A DNA stretch of 23,157 nt, taken from JAUUZT01 sp964654015. GTDB lineage: Bacteria; Chloroflexota; Dehalococcoidia; GIF9; AB-539-J10. Position 1 is the first letter of the stretch; every line of letters begins with the position of its first letter. Under the pieces are notes generated by a model that did not search any database, had not been told where the DNA came from, and worked only from the letters and a program-made list of their open reading frames with translations. Shown one piece after another: positions 15,401 to 23,143 of the stretch. The DNA is taken from positions 1 to 23,157 of the forward strand of contig CAZZHQ010000032.1 in assembly GCA_964654015.1 (NCBI GenBank). Reading direction: 5' to 3'. The position numbers and the translations under genes are program-made.

Positions 15401-16829
15401 TGTCCAGTGAAAATGTCCCCTTAATTGTTCAGTGATTTTGTCACCCCCTGCATATATTTACTTGCGCGTACTGTCGCCAGGGATGGTTTGAAGCCGGTTT
15501 ATATTTACTCTGCTGTTGTGGCGAAGCCGTGTATACAGGAGTTATGATCAGGGCAGGTTTTTCGGCCGTTTGTATTTTCATTGAAGGGCGTTTCCCTGTT
15601 CTTGTTCTCAGTATTGGAGCTTCAGCGGGAGCCGGCCCGGTCAGTAGGCATTTACCCTGGTAATAGACAGCGATGCTGCCATCCATGCGCTCGTGCACCT
15701 CAACGCGGGCGAATGCATATCCGGAGCGTCCATTTGATGGAAATATTTGAAGCCTGTGGTTGCCAAAGCGGACGACGTTATCCTTTCCGACGGTCCGGCT
15801 GTATTTAAAACAGAATACCTCTTCCGGAACAAACCTTGCAGGGAGTTTACGATAAACAGTCCCAGGCTGTTGTGGCGGGACAGCAACGCGACGATTGTAT
15901 GATGATAGAAAGTGCGGGAGCATGGCATTGGCTTCACTAATGTTATTGATCCTGGCCAGGCGCAACTCGCTTACCAATCTATCCTGAAAAGTGCCCCATA
16001 ACCTCTCAATCCTGCCTTTAGCTTGTGGCGTCATGGCAGAAATGGATGTGATCCCCAATTCTTCCATAATCCGTCCGAATTGCGTGGGTTCCCGTTTATC
16101 CTCCAGTTGTTCTCCAATCGATTCCTTATCCGCAGGTGACCGCTCGAAGATACCGTGCCTGTCGTGATACAGAGCTACAGGGATACCGTGGTCAGCCACC
16201 AGTTGTTGAAGCATTAAAACATAACCTTGTGCATCTTCCTGTTCCCTGAACACTGCGCCATGCACTTTGCCTGTCGCATCGTCAATGGCTGCGATCAGGC
16301 TCAGTTTAGGGCCTCTGCCTTCAAACCAGTTATGCGGGCTTCCATCGATCTGGAGCAGCATTCCCTCCTGTGGATAGCGCTCCCTGCGTTTGCGGTGTTT
16401 AGGTGGCCTTCTTCTACGGGGGCTGCGTATTCTTGCTGCTGATAATATTCTGCGTACGGTTGAGCGGGATACTGATATCCCTTCCCTTTCGGCCAGCTTC
16501 TCAGTGTAATGCTGTTGATTGAATCCAGCATATTTGATCTGCACAAGGTCGACAATCTTGTGTCGTAAGTCAGCACTCAACGAGTGAATCGGCTTCCTCC
16601 CGCGGTTCCCATGCGCAAGAGCTCCTGCCCCCTCCCTGTCATATCTGGACTTGAGCCTCCTGATGTGGCGAACAGATAAATCCAGTAACTGACCCGCTTC
16701 TCTTGAGCTTATCTCCCTCCTCTCGAGTTTATTTAATACCATCAGTCTTTTCTGTTCCTTCTTGTTCAATATCACCTCTTCCATAAGGTGACATTTTCAC
16801 TGAACAGTTAAGGGGTGACAAAATCATAG
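15401..16829 (-). mobile_element. ISNCY-like insertion sequence with imperfect inverted ends
   Basis: About 1.43 kb with one transposase gene. The left end (about 15404-15445) and the right end (about 16785-16829) are imperfect inverted repeats of roughly 42 bp. Read inward, the left carries AGTGAAAATGTCCCCTTAA then GTTCAGTGATTTTGTCACCC. The right carries TGATTTTGTCACCCCTTAA then GTTCAGTGAAAATGTCACC. The TTAA-nTGTTCAGTGA core is shared. I could not identify a target site duplication. The exact outer boundaries are uncertain by a few bases. The right end lies 25 bp from the -35 box of the second reductase operon. Confidence 0.8.
15441..16784 (-). CDS. DDE transposase, ISNCY-like
   Basis: This 447-residue transposase looks intact. 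An N-terminal helix-turn-helix (SSREAGQLLDLSVRHIRRLK, 26-45) and a second DNA-binding region precede an RNase H-fold integrase core. The likely catalytic triad is D147 (LLQIDGSPHNW), D208 (ALYHDRHGIF) and E260 (AKGRIERLWGTFQDR). The IDGSPH(N/D)WFEGRGP and RIERLWGTFQDRL segments are typical of ISNCY/IS1202-like transposases. The TGA stop at 15441 lies within the left inverted end, and the ATG at 16784 is just inside the right end, so coding sequence fills the element. Because both termini look present, the element may still be active. Confidence 0.9.
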   Translation of the reverse strand: MEEVILNKKEQKRLMVLNKLERREISSREAGQLLDLSVRHIRRLKSRYDREGAGALAHGNRGRKPIHSLSADLRHKIVDLVQIKYAGFNQQHYTEKLAEREGISVSRSTVRRILSAARIRSPRRRRPPKHRKRRERYPQEGMLLQIDGSPHNWFEGRGPKLSLIAAIDDATGKVHGAVFREQEDAQGYVLMLQQLVADHGIPVALYHDRHGIFERSPADKESIGEQLEDKREPTQFGRIMEELGITSISAMTPQAKGRIERLWGTFQDRLVSELRLARINNISEANAMLPHFLSSYNRRVAVPPQQPGTVYRKLPARFVPEEVFCFKYSRTVGKDNVVRFGNHRLQIFPSNGRSGYAFARVEVHERMDGSIAVYYQGKCLLTGPAPAEAPILRTRTGKRPSMKIQTAEKPALIITPVYTASPQQQSKYKPASNHPWRQYAQVNICRG

Positions 16830-16854
16830 AACATCAACAGGAAGAGACTTCAGG

Positions 16855-16883
16855 TTGACATTGAATAAACATTATGTTACGAT
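16855..16883 (+). promoter_or_regulatory. Sigma70-like promoter of the second reductase operon
   Basis: TTGACA (16855-16860), 17-base spacer, TACGAT (16878-16883). The predicted start is near 16890, giving a leader of about 35 bases to the ATG at 16925. No clear ribosome binding site is visible in that leader. Confidence 0.75.
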
Positions 16884-16897
16884 CGTGCTACGATAAT
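16882..16897 (+). promoter_or_regulatory. Putative operator at the second reductase operon promoter
   Basis: ATCGTGCTACGATAAT, with inverted half-sites ATCGT and ACGAT three bases apart. It begins inside the -10 box, as does the site at 11694-11709 relative to its own promoter, and differs from that site at one base. Confidence 0.7.
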
Positions 16898-16924
16898 CGT
16901 TCTTCGATATATAACAGTGATAAT

Positions 16925-17701
16925 ATGGCAATTAGAACTGTTGGCATAGATGTCGGCTCGCTGTTTACCAAGGTATTATTACTAAAAGATTGTGACATAT
17001 TATCCTTTAGTGTCTTGCCCACCGCAGAAGATGTTTCAAAAACAATATCCGAAGTTACCAACAGGGCCTTAGCTGATGCTAATGTGTCTATCAATGGAGT
17101 AGATCGTATAGCATCTACCGGGGTTGGCCAAAACCATGTGCCATTTCCGGCCAATCAATTCACGGGCATGAAATGTAGTATAGCCGGGGCAAGATACTAT
17201 TTTCCTTCAGTACAGGCGATCATTGATATAGGCGCTGAAAGTTCTAAAGCGATAAAGTGCGATGCCTCAGGGAAGATCGTAGATTTCGCTACGAATGATA
17301 AATGTGCTGGAGGGGCAGGAATCTTTTTGGACACAATGTCAACGCTGCTTCAAATTGACGCAGGCGATCCAAAATCAATAGATATGATCAAGGGACAGAT
17401 AAACATAACTTCCACTTGTGTTGTTTACGCCGAGTCTGAGGTGGTTACATTAATACACAAAGGTGTGAATCGCTTCGACATATGGAGAGGAATAAATGCG
17501 TCCGTAGCAGAAAGAGCATTTAGCCTGGCAGCAAGAATACGTGCCAACGGAGGAGTTACCCTTATCGGTGGACTTGCTAAAAATCCTCTTTTCGTATACT
17601 GCTTTGAGAAAATAGCAGGATACAAGTTACAGATACCAACTAATGCCCAGTTTGTGAATGCTCTGGGTGCGGCGATATATGCCAGGGAATCCAAAAAATG
17701 A
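16925..17701 (+). CDS. Divergent activator ATPase, BcrD/BzdP-like
   Basis: This 258-residue member of the BadF/BadG/BcrA/BcrD family has the phosphate-1 motif GIDVGSLFTK (7-16) and the cluster cysteines C127 (NDKCAGGAGIF) and C165 (TSTCVVYAESE). The second nucleotide motif reads DIGAESSK (101-108) where family members usually have DIGGQDxK, so this subunit may be poor at ATP hydrolysis. I start at 16925 because the upstream in-frame ATG at 16874 lies inside the promoter and the family starts right at this position. Its stop overlaps the ATG of the next ATPase (ATGA). The pair resembles the two unequal ATPase subunits of four-subunit, ATP-dependent class I benzoyl-CoA reductases (BcrAD, BzdPQ). 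Confidence 0.88.
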   Translation: MAIRTVGIDVGSLFTKVLLLKDCDILSFSVLPTAEDVSKTISEVTNRALADANVSINGVDRIASTGVGQNHVPFPANQFTGMKCSIAGARYYFPSVQAIIDIGAESSKAIKCDASGKIVDFATNDKCAGGAGIFLDTMSTLLQIDAGDPKSIDMIKGQINITSTCVVYAESEVVTLIHKGVNRFDIWRGINASVAERAFSLAARIRANGGVTLIGGLAKNPLFVYCFEKIAGYKLQIPTNAQFVNALGAAIYARESKK

Positions 17702-18489
17702 TAACAGCTGGAATTGACATAGGCTCATTGACCGGTAAGGCCTTGATATTAAAGGACACTGCAGTACTGAGCTGGAGTATAATCTCTACCGGTTATGATA
17801 GTGTTGACACGGCCAAACAAGTTATTGAAAAAGCATTAGAGCAAGCCGGGATATCGCTGGCGGACATCGACTATGTAGTGTCCACGGGTTATGGCAGGGT
17901 CGTCGTTCCTTTTGCCCAAAAAAATATATCTGAAATATCATGCCATGCCAGGGGAGCTGTCTGGTGTAATCCGGATGTAAGAACGATCATAGACATGGGA
18001 GGCCAGGACTGTAAATCGATACGATGTGACGCCCATGGAAATGTCATTGCATTTGCCATGAATGATAAATGTGCAGCAGGGGCGGGGCGATACCTGGAAG
18101 TTATGGCTAAATTACTTGATATTAAGTTGGAAACCCTTGGGGAAAGATCTCTTGATTTTACAGGTGAACCTTTGACTATCAGTTCTACATGCACGGTTTT
18201 TGCTCGTTCTGAAATTCTGCGTAGCCTTCAGCAGGGATCTAATAAGAATAACATTCTTGCCGGTTTACATGATGCGTTGGTGGCTAGAATTTATGGCATG
18301 CTAAATAAAGTCGGATTAGAAAAAGAATTTATGGTATCCGGTGGTATTGCCAAGAATATCGGAATTGTAAATAGACTACAAAGAAGGGCAGGGTTTGAGT
18401 TTAAAACGTCGTTCGAACCTCAGATTATAGGTGCCCTGGGGGCTGCTGTATTGGCACAAGAAGCTATATTGGAAGACGCTAAATTTTAA
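17698..18489 (+). CDS. Activator ATPase, BcrA/BzdQ/HgdC-like
   Basis: This 263-residue ATPase has canonical motifs: GIDIGSLTGK (5-14), DMGGQDCKSI (99-108), C125 in NDKCAAGAGRYLEVM and C165 in SSTCTVFARSE. The last has Arg where relatives often have Glu. It is similar in length and sequence to the product of 141-932. It is translationally coupled to the preceding ATPase and stops 12 bp before the BcrC-like gene. It probably pairs with the divergent ATPase around a shared [4Fe-4S] cluster to drive low-potential electrons into the reductase subunits. It could equally form homodimers. Confidence 0.9.
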   Translation: MITAGIDIGSLTGKALILKDTAVLSWSIISTGYDSVDTAKQVIEKALEQAGISLADIDYVVSTGYGRVVVPFAQKNISEISCHARGAVWCNPDVRTIIDMGGQDCKSIRCDAHGNVIAFAMNDKCAAGAGRYLEVMAKLLDIKLETLGERSLDFTGEPLTISSTCTVFARSEILRSLQQGSNKNNILAGLHDALVARIYGMLNKVGLEKEFMVSGGIAKNIGIVNRLQRRAGFEFKTSFEPQIIGALGAAVLAQEAILEDAKF

Positions 18490-18501
18490 ACCTGGTTTCA
18501 T

Positions 18502-19647
18502 ATGGATGCTTTAGAAAAATTAACACAGCTTTCCACTCAACTATTTAATCCCTCTGTAGCTGATTGGAAAAAGCACGGCAAACACGTGATAGGCTACATG
18601 TGTTCGTACGTTCCCGAGGAAATATTTTATGCGGCTGGGGTATTGCCCATACGAATCGGCGCCCGAGGCTGCAAGAATACAATACTTGCCGATGCTGTCA
18701 TGGCGCCTATTACCTGCTCATTCACCCGTTGCGTCCTTGAGATGGCATTAACACATGAATACGGCTTCCTTAATGGATTAGTGTACATGAACGGCTGTGA
18801 AAATATGCGGCGCATGTGTGATAACTGGATTAGCAAAATAAGCATCCCTTTTAACCTCTGCCTAAGTGTACCATACAAAACACATGAGGATGCCCTTGAA
18901 TGGTACAGGCAAGAACTTGATAGTCTCAAACAGAAATTGGAGACCTCTTTCGGTGTCTCAATTTCCAATAGTGATTTGCTTGAATCAACACGGCTGGTTA
19001 ATAAAAGCAAGCAATTACTCAAGGAATTTTATGATCTGCGCAAAAGGCCAGATTCACCAATTAGCGGAACCCAGGCACAACGAGTAGCTGTAATGGCAAC
19101 TGCCATGCCTAAAAATGAATTCAATGAATTGCTGGAAGAAGTGATACATACATACAGCCAGAAAAATGCGATAGCAAAATACGGTGCCAGGATAATGGTT
19201 ATAGGCAATATGCTCGATGATTATAAATATACTGAATTAATCGAACAGGCTGGGGGATTAGTCGTTACTGATGTTACATGCTATGGAACACTGTATTTCT
19301 GGCGGACAACTGATTCAACAACAACTGTTTCAATAGATGACACTTTGCGTGGTCTTGCCCGGTCCTATTTAAACAACATATTGTGCCCCAGAATGCCTTT
19401 TAATACAGGGAATACACATAACTTAATAGAGGAACTAACCAGGATCTTTAATGTAGACGGGATTATTTTTGAAAGGATGATGTACTGCAATTTGTGGGGT
19501 GGTGAAACGATGGCGCTCGAAAAAGATATACATGAAATGGGGATCCCATTTCTAATTCTCGATAGGCAATATATTCTAAGTGGGGAGGGCCAAATTAGAA
19601 CCAGAATACAGGCGTTTCTTGAAATGATTGGGAGACAAAGGAAATGA
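18502..19647 (+). CDS. BcrC/BzdN-like subunit of a benzoyl-CoA reductase-type enzyme
   Basis: This 381-residue protein is the length of BzdN/BcrC. GYMCSYVPEEIFYAAGVLPI (31-50) is the hallmark N-terminal block, with C34. The three expected cluster ligands are C72 (PITCSFTRC), C99 (YMNGCENMRRMCD) and C329 (MMYCNLWGGE). The C-terminal GQIRTRIQAFLEMIG block is standard. In contrast to the homologue at 2357-3499, the cysteine set is complete. No clear ribosome binding site precedes its ATG; it probably depends on translation from the gene before it, 12 bp away. Its end overlaps the BcrB-like gene by 4 bases. Confidence 0.9.
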   Translation: MDALEKLTQLSTQLFNPSVADWKKHGKHVIGYMCSYVPEEIFYAAGVLPIRIGARGCKNTILADAVMAPITCSFTRCVLEMALTHEYGFLNGLVYMNGCENMRRMCDNWISKISIPFNLCLSVPYKTHEDALEWYRQELDSLKQKLETSFGVSISNSDLLESTRLVNKSKQLLKEFYDLRKRPDSPISGTQAQRVAVMATAMPKNEFNELLEEVIHTYSQKNAIAKYGARIMVIGNMLDDYKYTELIEQAGGLVVTDVTCYGTLYFWRTTDSTTTVSIDDTLRGLARSYLNNILCPRMPFNTGNTHNLIEELTRIFNVDGIIFERMMYCNLWGGETMALEKDIHEMGIPFLILDRQYILSGEGQIRTRIQAFLEMIGRQRK

Positions 19648-20903
19648 AACGACTAGATAAGCCAGATCTGATCCAAGATGTTTACGAGAAGTTGAAAACC
19701 ACTTGGGGAAATCTTGATCGTACAGATCCTGACAAGAAATGGCTGGTCGAGCCAGCCTTAATATACTTCAAGCAGGCATATGAGGGTATGAAGCAGGGAA
19801 AACCAATGCTATGGTATTTTATCGGTCTACCCCCCGAAATATTTCGTGCAATGGACATTGCTATTATCTGTCCCGAATTTGCCTGTGCAGTGGTGGCATC
19901 ACTCGGAATGGCTCGCAAGTATCTTGAAATAGCAGAGGCTCATATAACACAGGAATTTTGCGCAGCTAACAAGTTTCCGGCCGGTCTTGCTTTCTCCTCT
20001 GATACTAAATTACCGGACATGGTGGTTTATGCTCCGGCACATCCATGTGATGCGGCTTCAACGGTTTACGCCAACATGCACTATGCCCTGAAAGTACCTT
20101 CTTTTTATCTTGATCTTCCCTATACAGTCGATGACCGGGCAGTCAAATATGTAGCCAAGGAACTCAGAAATTTGATTACTTTTATGGAGGAACATACAAA
20201 CCAGAAATTCAATTGGGATAGGCTGAGGGAGGTTATAGAGTATTCGAATCAAGCCTTGGTATACACCACCAAGATAAATGAACTAAAGAAAATTGTCCCG
20301 TCACCCCTATCCACCCGGAGTGCTTTCGTAATTGGAGCTGCAATGTTGGGTTTAGCCGGTGCTCCTGAACTGCCCGAATATTTCAGGAATCAATATGAAA
20401 TCGCAAGAGAGAAAGCGGAAAAAGGGCAAGGCGGGATACCGAACGAGAAAGTTAGATGTGTTTGGATACATGCCGGGTTTGACTTTGATAACAGCATCTT
20501 TGATTGGTTAGAAAGTAAATACGGAGCGGTCGCAGTTGCGCGGTTATGGCACATGGTGCTGCCTCAGCCCATTAACAACACAGGCAGCGAGACAGAGATG
20601 CTTGAGGGAATAAGCAGTAGAACACTTAGATTTCCTATGGCAAGACAAGGAAGGGGGCCGGTAAGCGATTTTATTGATGAATGTATTAGTGTGGCTAGAG
20701 ATTATAAGGCTGACGCGATTATATCCGCTGGTAATAGCGGATGCCGATACCATTGGGCAATAGTCCAGTTAGTAAAAGATAAGGTTCATGATGAACTGGG
20801 GATCCCCATACTCAGCTTTGAAATGAGCCAGTGGGACTCGCGTGTTGCCAGTACTGAAACAGTTAAGACAATATTCGATCAATTCTTTGAGTCATTAGAC
20901 TAA
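19644..20903 (+). CDS. BcrB/BzdO-like subunit of a benzoyl-CoA reductase-type enzyme
   Basis: This 419-residue HGD-D superfamily protein is close to BcrB length. Probable cluster ligands are C106 (QEFCAANKFPAG), C135 (APAHPCDAAST) and C367 (NSGCRYHWAIVQ). The end of the protein (ILSFEMSQWDSRVASTETVK) is the usual C-terminal block but lacks the RTR(I/V)EAF motif seen in the other three homologues. The start overlaps the BcrC-like gene (ATGA) with an AAGGA site. With the two ATPases and the BcrC-like subunit it completes a four-subunit set. Substrate specificity (benzoyl-CoA, a substituted benzoyl-CoA or another acyl-CoA) cannot be read from the sequence. Confidence 0.87.
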   Translation: MKRLDKPDLIQDVYEKLKTTWGNLDRTDPDKKWLVEPALIYFKQAYEGMKQGKPMLWYFIGLPPEIFRAMDIAIICPEFACAVVASLGMARKYLEIAEAHITQEFCAANKFPAGLAFSSDTKLPDMVVYAPAHPCDAASTVYANMHYALKVPSFYLDLPYTVDDRAVKYVAKELRNLITFMEEHTNQKFNWDRLREVIEYSNQALVYTTKINELKKIVPSPLSTRSAFVIGAAMLGLAGAPELPEYFRNQYEIAREKAEKGQGGIPNEKVRCVWIHAGFDFDNSIFDWLESKYGAVAVARLWHMVLPQPINNTGSETEMLEGISSRTLRFPMARQGRGPVSDFIDECISVARDYKADAIISAGNSGCRYHWAIVQLVKDKVHDELGIPILSFEMSQWDSRVASTETVKTIFDQFFESLD

Positions 20904-20914
20904 AAGGGAAAACA

Positions 20915-21685
20915 ATGAATAATAGCAGAGTAATTGCGGTAACTGGAAAAGGTGGAACAGGCAAAACCTTATTGGTGACCCTTATGGCCAAAATTTTGGC
21001 CATAAAATATGGCGGAAAATTGCTGGCCATTGATGCTGACTCGGCCATCAGTTTACCGCATGCATTAGGTATTAAAATAGAAAAGACGATAAGCGATATC
21101 CGTGAATTGATTATCAATGATCCTGAGGTAAGAGATAAAATAGCGCAAAAGCATATCTCCGAGACAATAGGGAGCATCCTTAAACAGGATGCTGGAATTA
21201 ATATACTGGTGATGGGAAGACCAGAAGGTCCTGGATGTTTTTGCACTGTAAATGACCTCCTGAAATATGGCATAGAAACCATATCCAAAAATTTCCAGGT
21301 GGTAATCGTCGATTGCGAAGCTGGCCCTGAGCAAATAAACAGAAGAGTTTTGCAAAATATAGACACCCTTGTTATTGTTACGGACACCGCTTCAAGAAGC
21401 TTCAGGACTGCTTATTCCATACTTAAAATTGCCGAAGAAGGAGCTGTTAGTGTTCCATTTAACGTAGGTTTGGTTATTAACAGAATGGGAACTGATAATA
21501 ATGCGGTTATGGAATCCATTGAGCAATTTGTAGGTAAGGATGTAAAGGTTTTCGGCAGTATACCAGAGGATAAAAACATAACCAAGTTCGAGACAATAGA
21601 CAAACCGGTAATAGGACTTCCGGACTCGTCGCCCAGTGTAATCGCAGTTTATCGTATAATTGAAAAGATGGGAATTGAGTTGTGA
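20915..21685 (+). CDS. CooC/MinD-like ATPase with CxC metal-binding motif
   Basis: This 256-residue SIMIBI-class ATPase has a deviant Walker A motif GKGGTGKT (11-18), a conserved DAD (40-42), a Walker B-like VVIVDCEAGPE (129-139) and a CxC pair C108/C110 in GPGCFC. In CooC, the maturation ATPase of Ni-CO dehydrogenase, a CxC at the same place binds metal at the dimer interface. Here no CO dehydrogenase gene is present. The gene lies 11 bp after the BcrB-like gene, inside the operon. It may help insert or repair an Fe-S or other metal centre of the reductase, or deliver ATP-driven electrons. This role is inference from context; the family call is firm. Confidence 0.88.
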   Translation: MNNSRVIAVTGKGGTGKTLLVTLMAKILAIKYGGKLLAIDADSAISLPHALGIKIEKTISDIRELIINDPEVRDKIAQKHISETIGSILKQDAGINILVMGRPEGPGCFCTVNDLLKYGIETISKNFQVVIVDCEAGPEQINRRVLQNIDTLVIVTDTASRSFRTAYSILKIAEEGAVSVPFNVGLVINRMGTDNNAVMESIEQFVGKDVKVFGSIPEDKNITKFETIDKPVIGLPDSSPSVIAVYRIIEKMGIEL

Positions 21686-21736
21686 CAACTATGATACTTT
21701 CGATTTATTGTCGATTTAGATAGGGAGGAACAAGAA

Positions 21737-22804
21737 ATGCGTATGGAGATCCTTAGAAAACTGCGATCCCATTTGGAGCAACATCCATGGAGCTTCCCAG
21801 CGACGGACAATGAACTGGAATTAAAGATGCTGGATCACCTGTTCACTGATGAAGAGGCTGCTTTGGCCATGGTGATGACTGCCAGGCGGGAGTCTGCCGA
21901 TGACATTGCAAAGAGGTATAACAAATCTGTCAAGGAAGTCCTTGACTTGCTCGAATTAATGACAAAAAAGGGGGCGATATACAAGGAGAAGAATGGCTAC
22001 AGCTTAGCAGCCTATGCCCCTGGAATGTACGAATTCCAGGTAAAAGCGTTAAATGAAGATATGGCTGCACTCTACGATGCGATTGGTGCTAAATCAGCTC
22101 CTAAATTCTACGGCAATAAAACTGCCTTTTCACGTACAATTGCGGTTGAAAGTGCTTTACCTAATAACATAGAGATTGCACCCTTTGAAAGGGCATCTGA
22201 AATCATCAAAACGTCTGAGAAAATTGCACTCGCCGATTGTATTTGCCGCACGAAAAAAGGATTGCTCAAGAAACCTTGTAGCCGACCCCGCGATGAAATT
22301 TGTATTGTATTAAATGGATGGGCGGATTATTATACTGAGAATGACCTGGCGCGCAAGGTAACGGTCGATGAAGCTTTAAAGGCGATACAAAGAGGTTACG
22401 ATGCCGGCTTGGTTCAACAGGCAAGCAACTACAGAAATTCACCGATATTTATGTGCCAATGCTGTTCATGCTGCTGTGGAATAATGAAGTCTTTCACAAT
22501 CCTGGACCTGCCCACTGCTCTGGTAAAAAGCAACTATGCACCGGTGATTGATCGTGAGACTTGTACTGATTGCGGTGCATGCATCAAGATTTGTCCAACG
22601 GGAGCTCTCTCTCTAAAAGAGAGTCATCTGGTCTGGGATCCTAAGCGATGTATAGGCTGCGGATTGTGTACACGCGAATGTCCTACCGGGGCCATAACTC
22701 TGAAAAAGAAATCACCCGCGGAGATTACCGTTCCACCTGTCGATTTGGATGAGCTTCTCACTATTGTTGCTCACGAAACTGGAAGGACATATTGGTACAA
22801 ATGA
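21737..22804 (+). CDS. Winged-helix plus 2x[4Fe-4S] ferredoxin-domain protein
   Basis: This 355-residue protein has three parts. Residues about 38-92 look like a winged helix (SADDIAKRYNKSVKEVLDLL, then KKGAIYKEKNGYSL). The middle has cysteines C168, C170, C181 and C189 (ADCICRTKK...CSRPRDEIC) and a dense cluster C240-C247 (MCQCCSCCCG). The C-terminus is a bacterial ferredoxin with C276/279/282/286 and C305/308/311/315, each set ending in CPTGA. An electron-transfer role toward the adjacent activator ATPases is the simplest reading. The start follows AGGGAGG. It ends the operon. A decayed paralogue lies at 3594-4074 in the other reductase operon. Confidence 0.87.
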   Translation: MRMEILRKLRSHLEQHPWSFPATDNELELKMLDHLFTDEEAALAMVMTARRESADDIAKRYNKSVKEVLDLLELMTKKGAIYKEKNGYSLAAYAPGMYEFQVKALNEDMAALYDAIGAKSAPKFYGNKTAFSRTIAVESALPNNIEIAPFERASEIIKTSEKIALADCICRTKKGLLKKPCSRPRDEICIVLNGWADYYTENDLARKVTVDEALKAIQRGYDAGLVQQASNYRNSPIFMCQCCSCCCGIMKSFTILDLPTALVKSNYAPVIDRETCTDCGACIKICPTGALSLKESHLVWDPKRCIGCGLCTRECPTGAITLKKKSPAEITVPPVDLDELLTIVAHETGRTYWYK

Positions 22805-22915
22805 AGATTCCCATCCCAATTCTACTTCGACATGCGCAAAATAAATTGTATTTGTTGCAAATGCTTCGGCACCAAAGTAATTATTAATCAGATCGAGATG
22901 CGGAGTTCAATCGTG

Positions 22916-23143
22916 TCACCCTGCTGTATGAGCGCCAACGTGCAACTCTTTGCGAATAGCCTGAACTAGCCAATTCAAATTGAACGGAGGCGGTTCCGTT
23001 GTGATCATAAGTCTCCCATCCAAGGCCAAGGGAGTAATGGAAATCATATTATTTGTAAGGGCCCATGCATCCGTATCCTTTTCTATTCCGGGTACCATGT
23101 CTGAAGATACCACTGAATAATATTTGTCCAGATTTTTTATCTG
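22916..23143 (-). pseudogene. Remnant resembling the C-terminus of SurE-type 5'/3'-nucleotidase
   Basis: The open stretch on the minus strand encodes KDTDAWALTNNMISITPL followed by about 35 residues to a TGA stop. This resembles the SurE C-terminal block (GTDFWAV...GYVSVTPL). A TAA stop at 23144-23146 interrupts the frame just upstream and no ribosome binding site precedes an internal start. The rest of SurE is not found in the 14 bases left to the window edge. It is probably a broken gene. The match is short, so the family call is tentative. Confidence 0.4.

Noticed and set aside
15365..16840. Target site duplication of the insertion sequence
   Set aside because: Bases flanking the two ends do not match in direct repeat for any reasonable choice of end; the nearby 14-bp tandem repeat lies only on the left side.
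961..20903. Class II (Bam-type, ATP-independent) benzoyl-CoA reductase
   Set aside because: No tungsten aldehyde oxidoreductase-like BamB or BamC-I-type subunits are seen; the subunits present belong to the ATP-dependent HGD-D/activator type.
20863..21387. Minus-strand open frame of 174 codons opposite the CooC-like gene
   Set aside because: Shadow of a clear ATPase gene; the hydrophobic peptide reflects the reverse complement of its codons.
21678..21690. Perfect palindrome AGTTGTGACAACT over the stop codon of the CooC-like gene
   Set aside because: Short, single, and not matched to any promoter; it differs from the ATCGT-N3-ACGAT motif and could be chance.
22840..22880. Possible terminator after the last operon (TGC-TTCG-GCA near 22862)
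   Set aside because: The stem is only three base pairs and no T-run follows.
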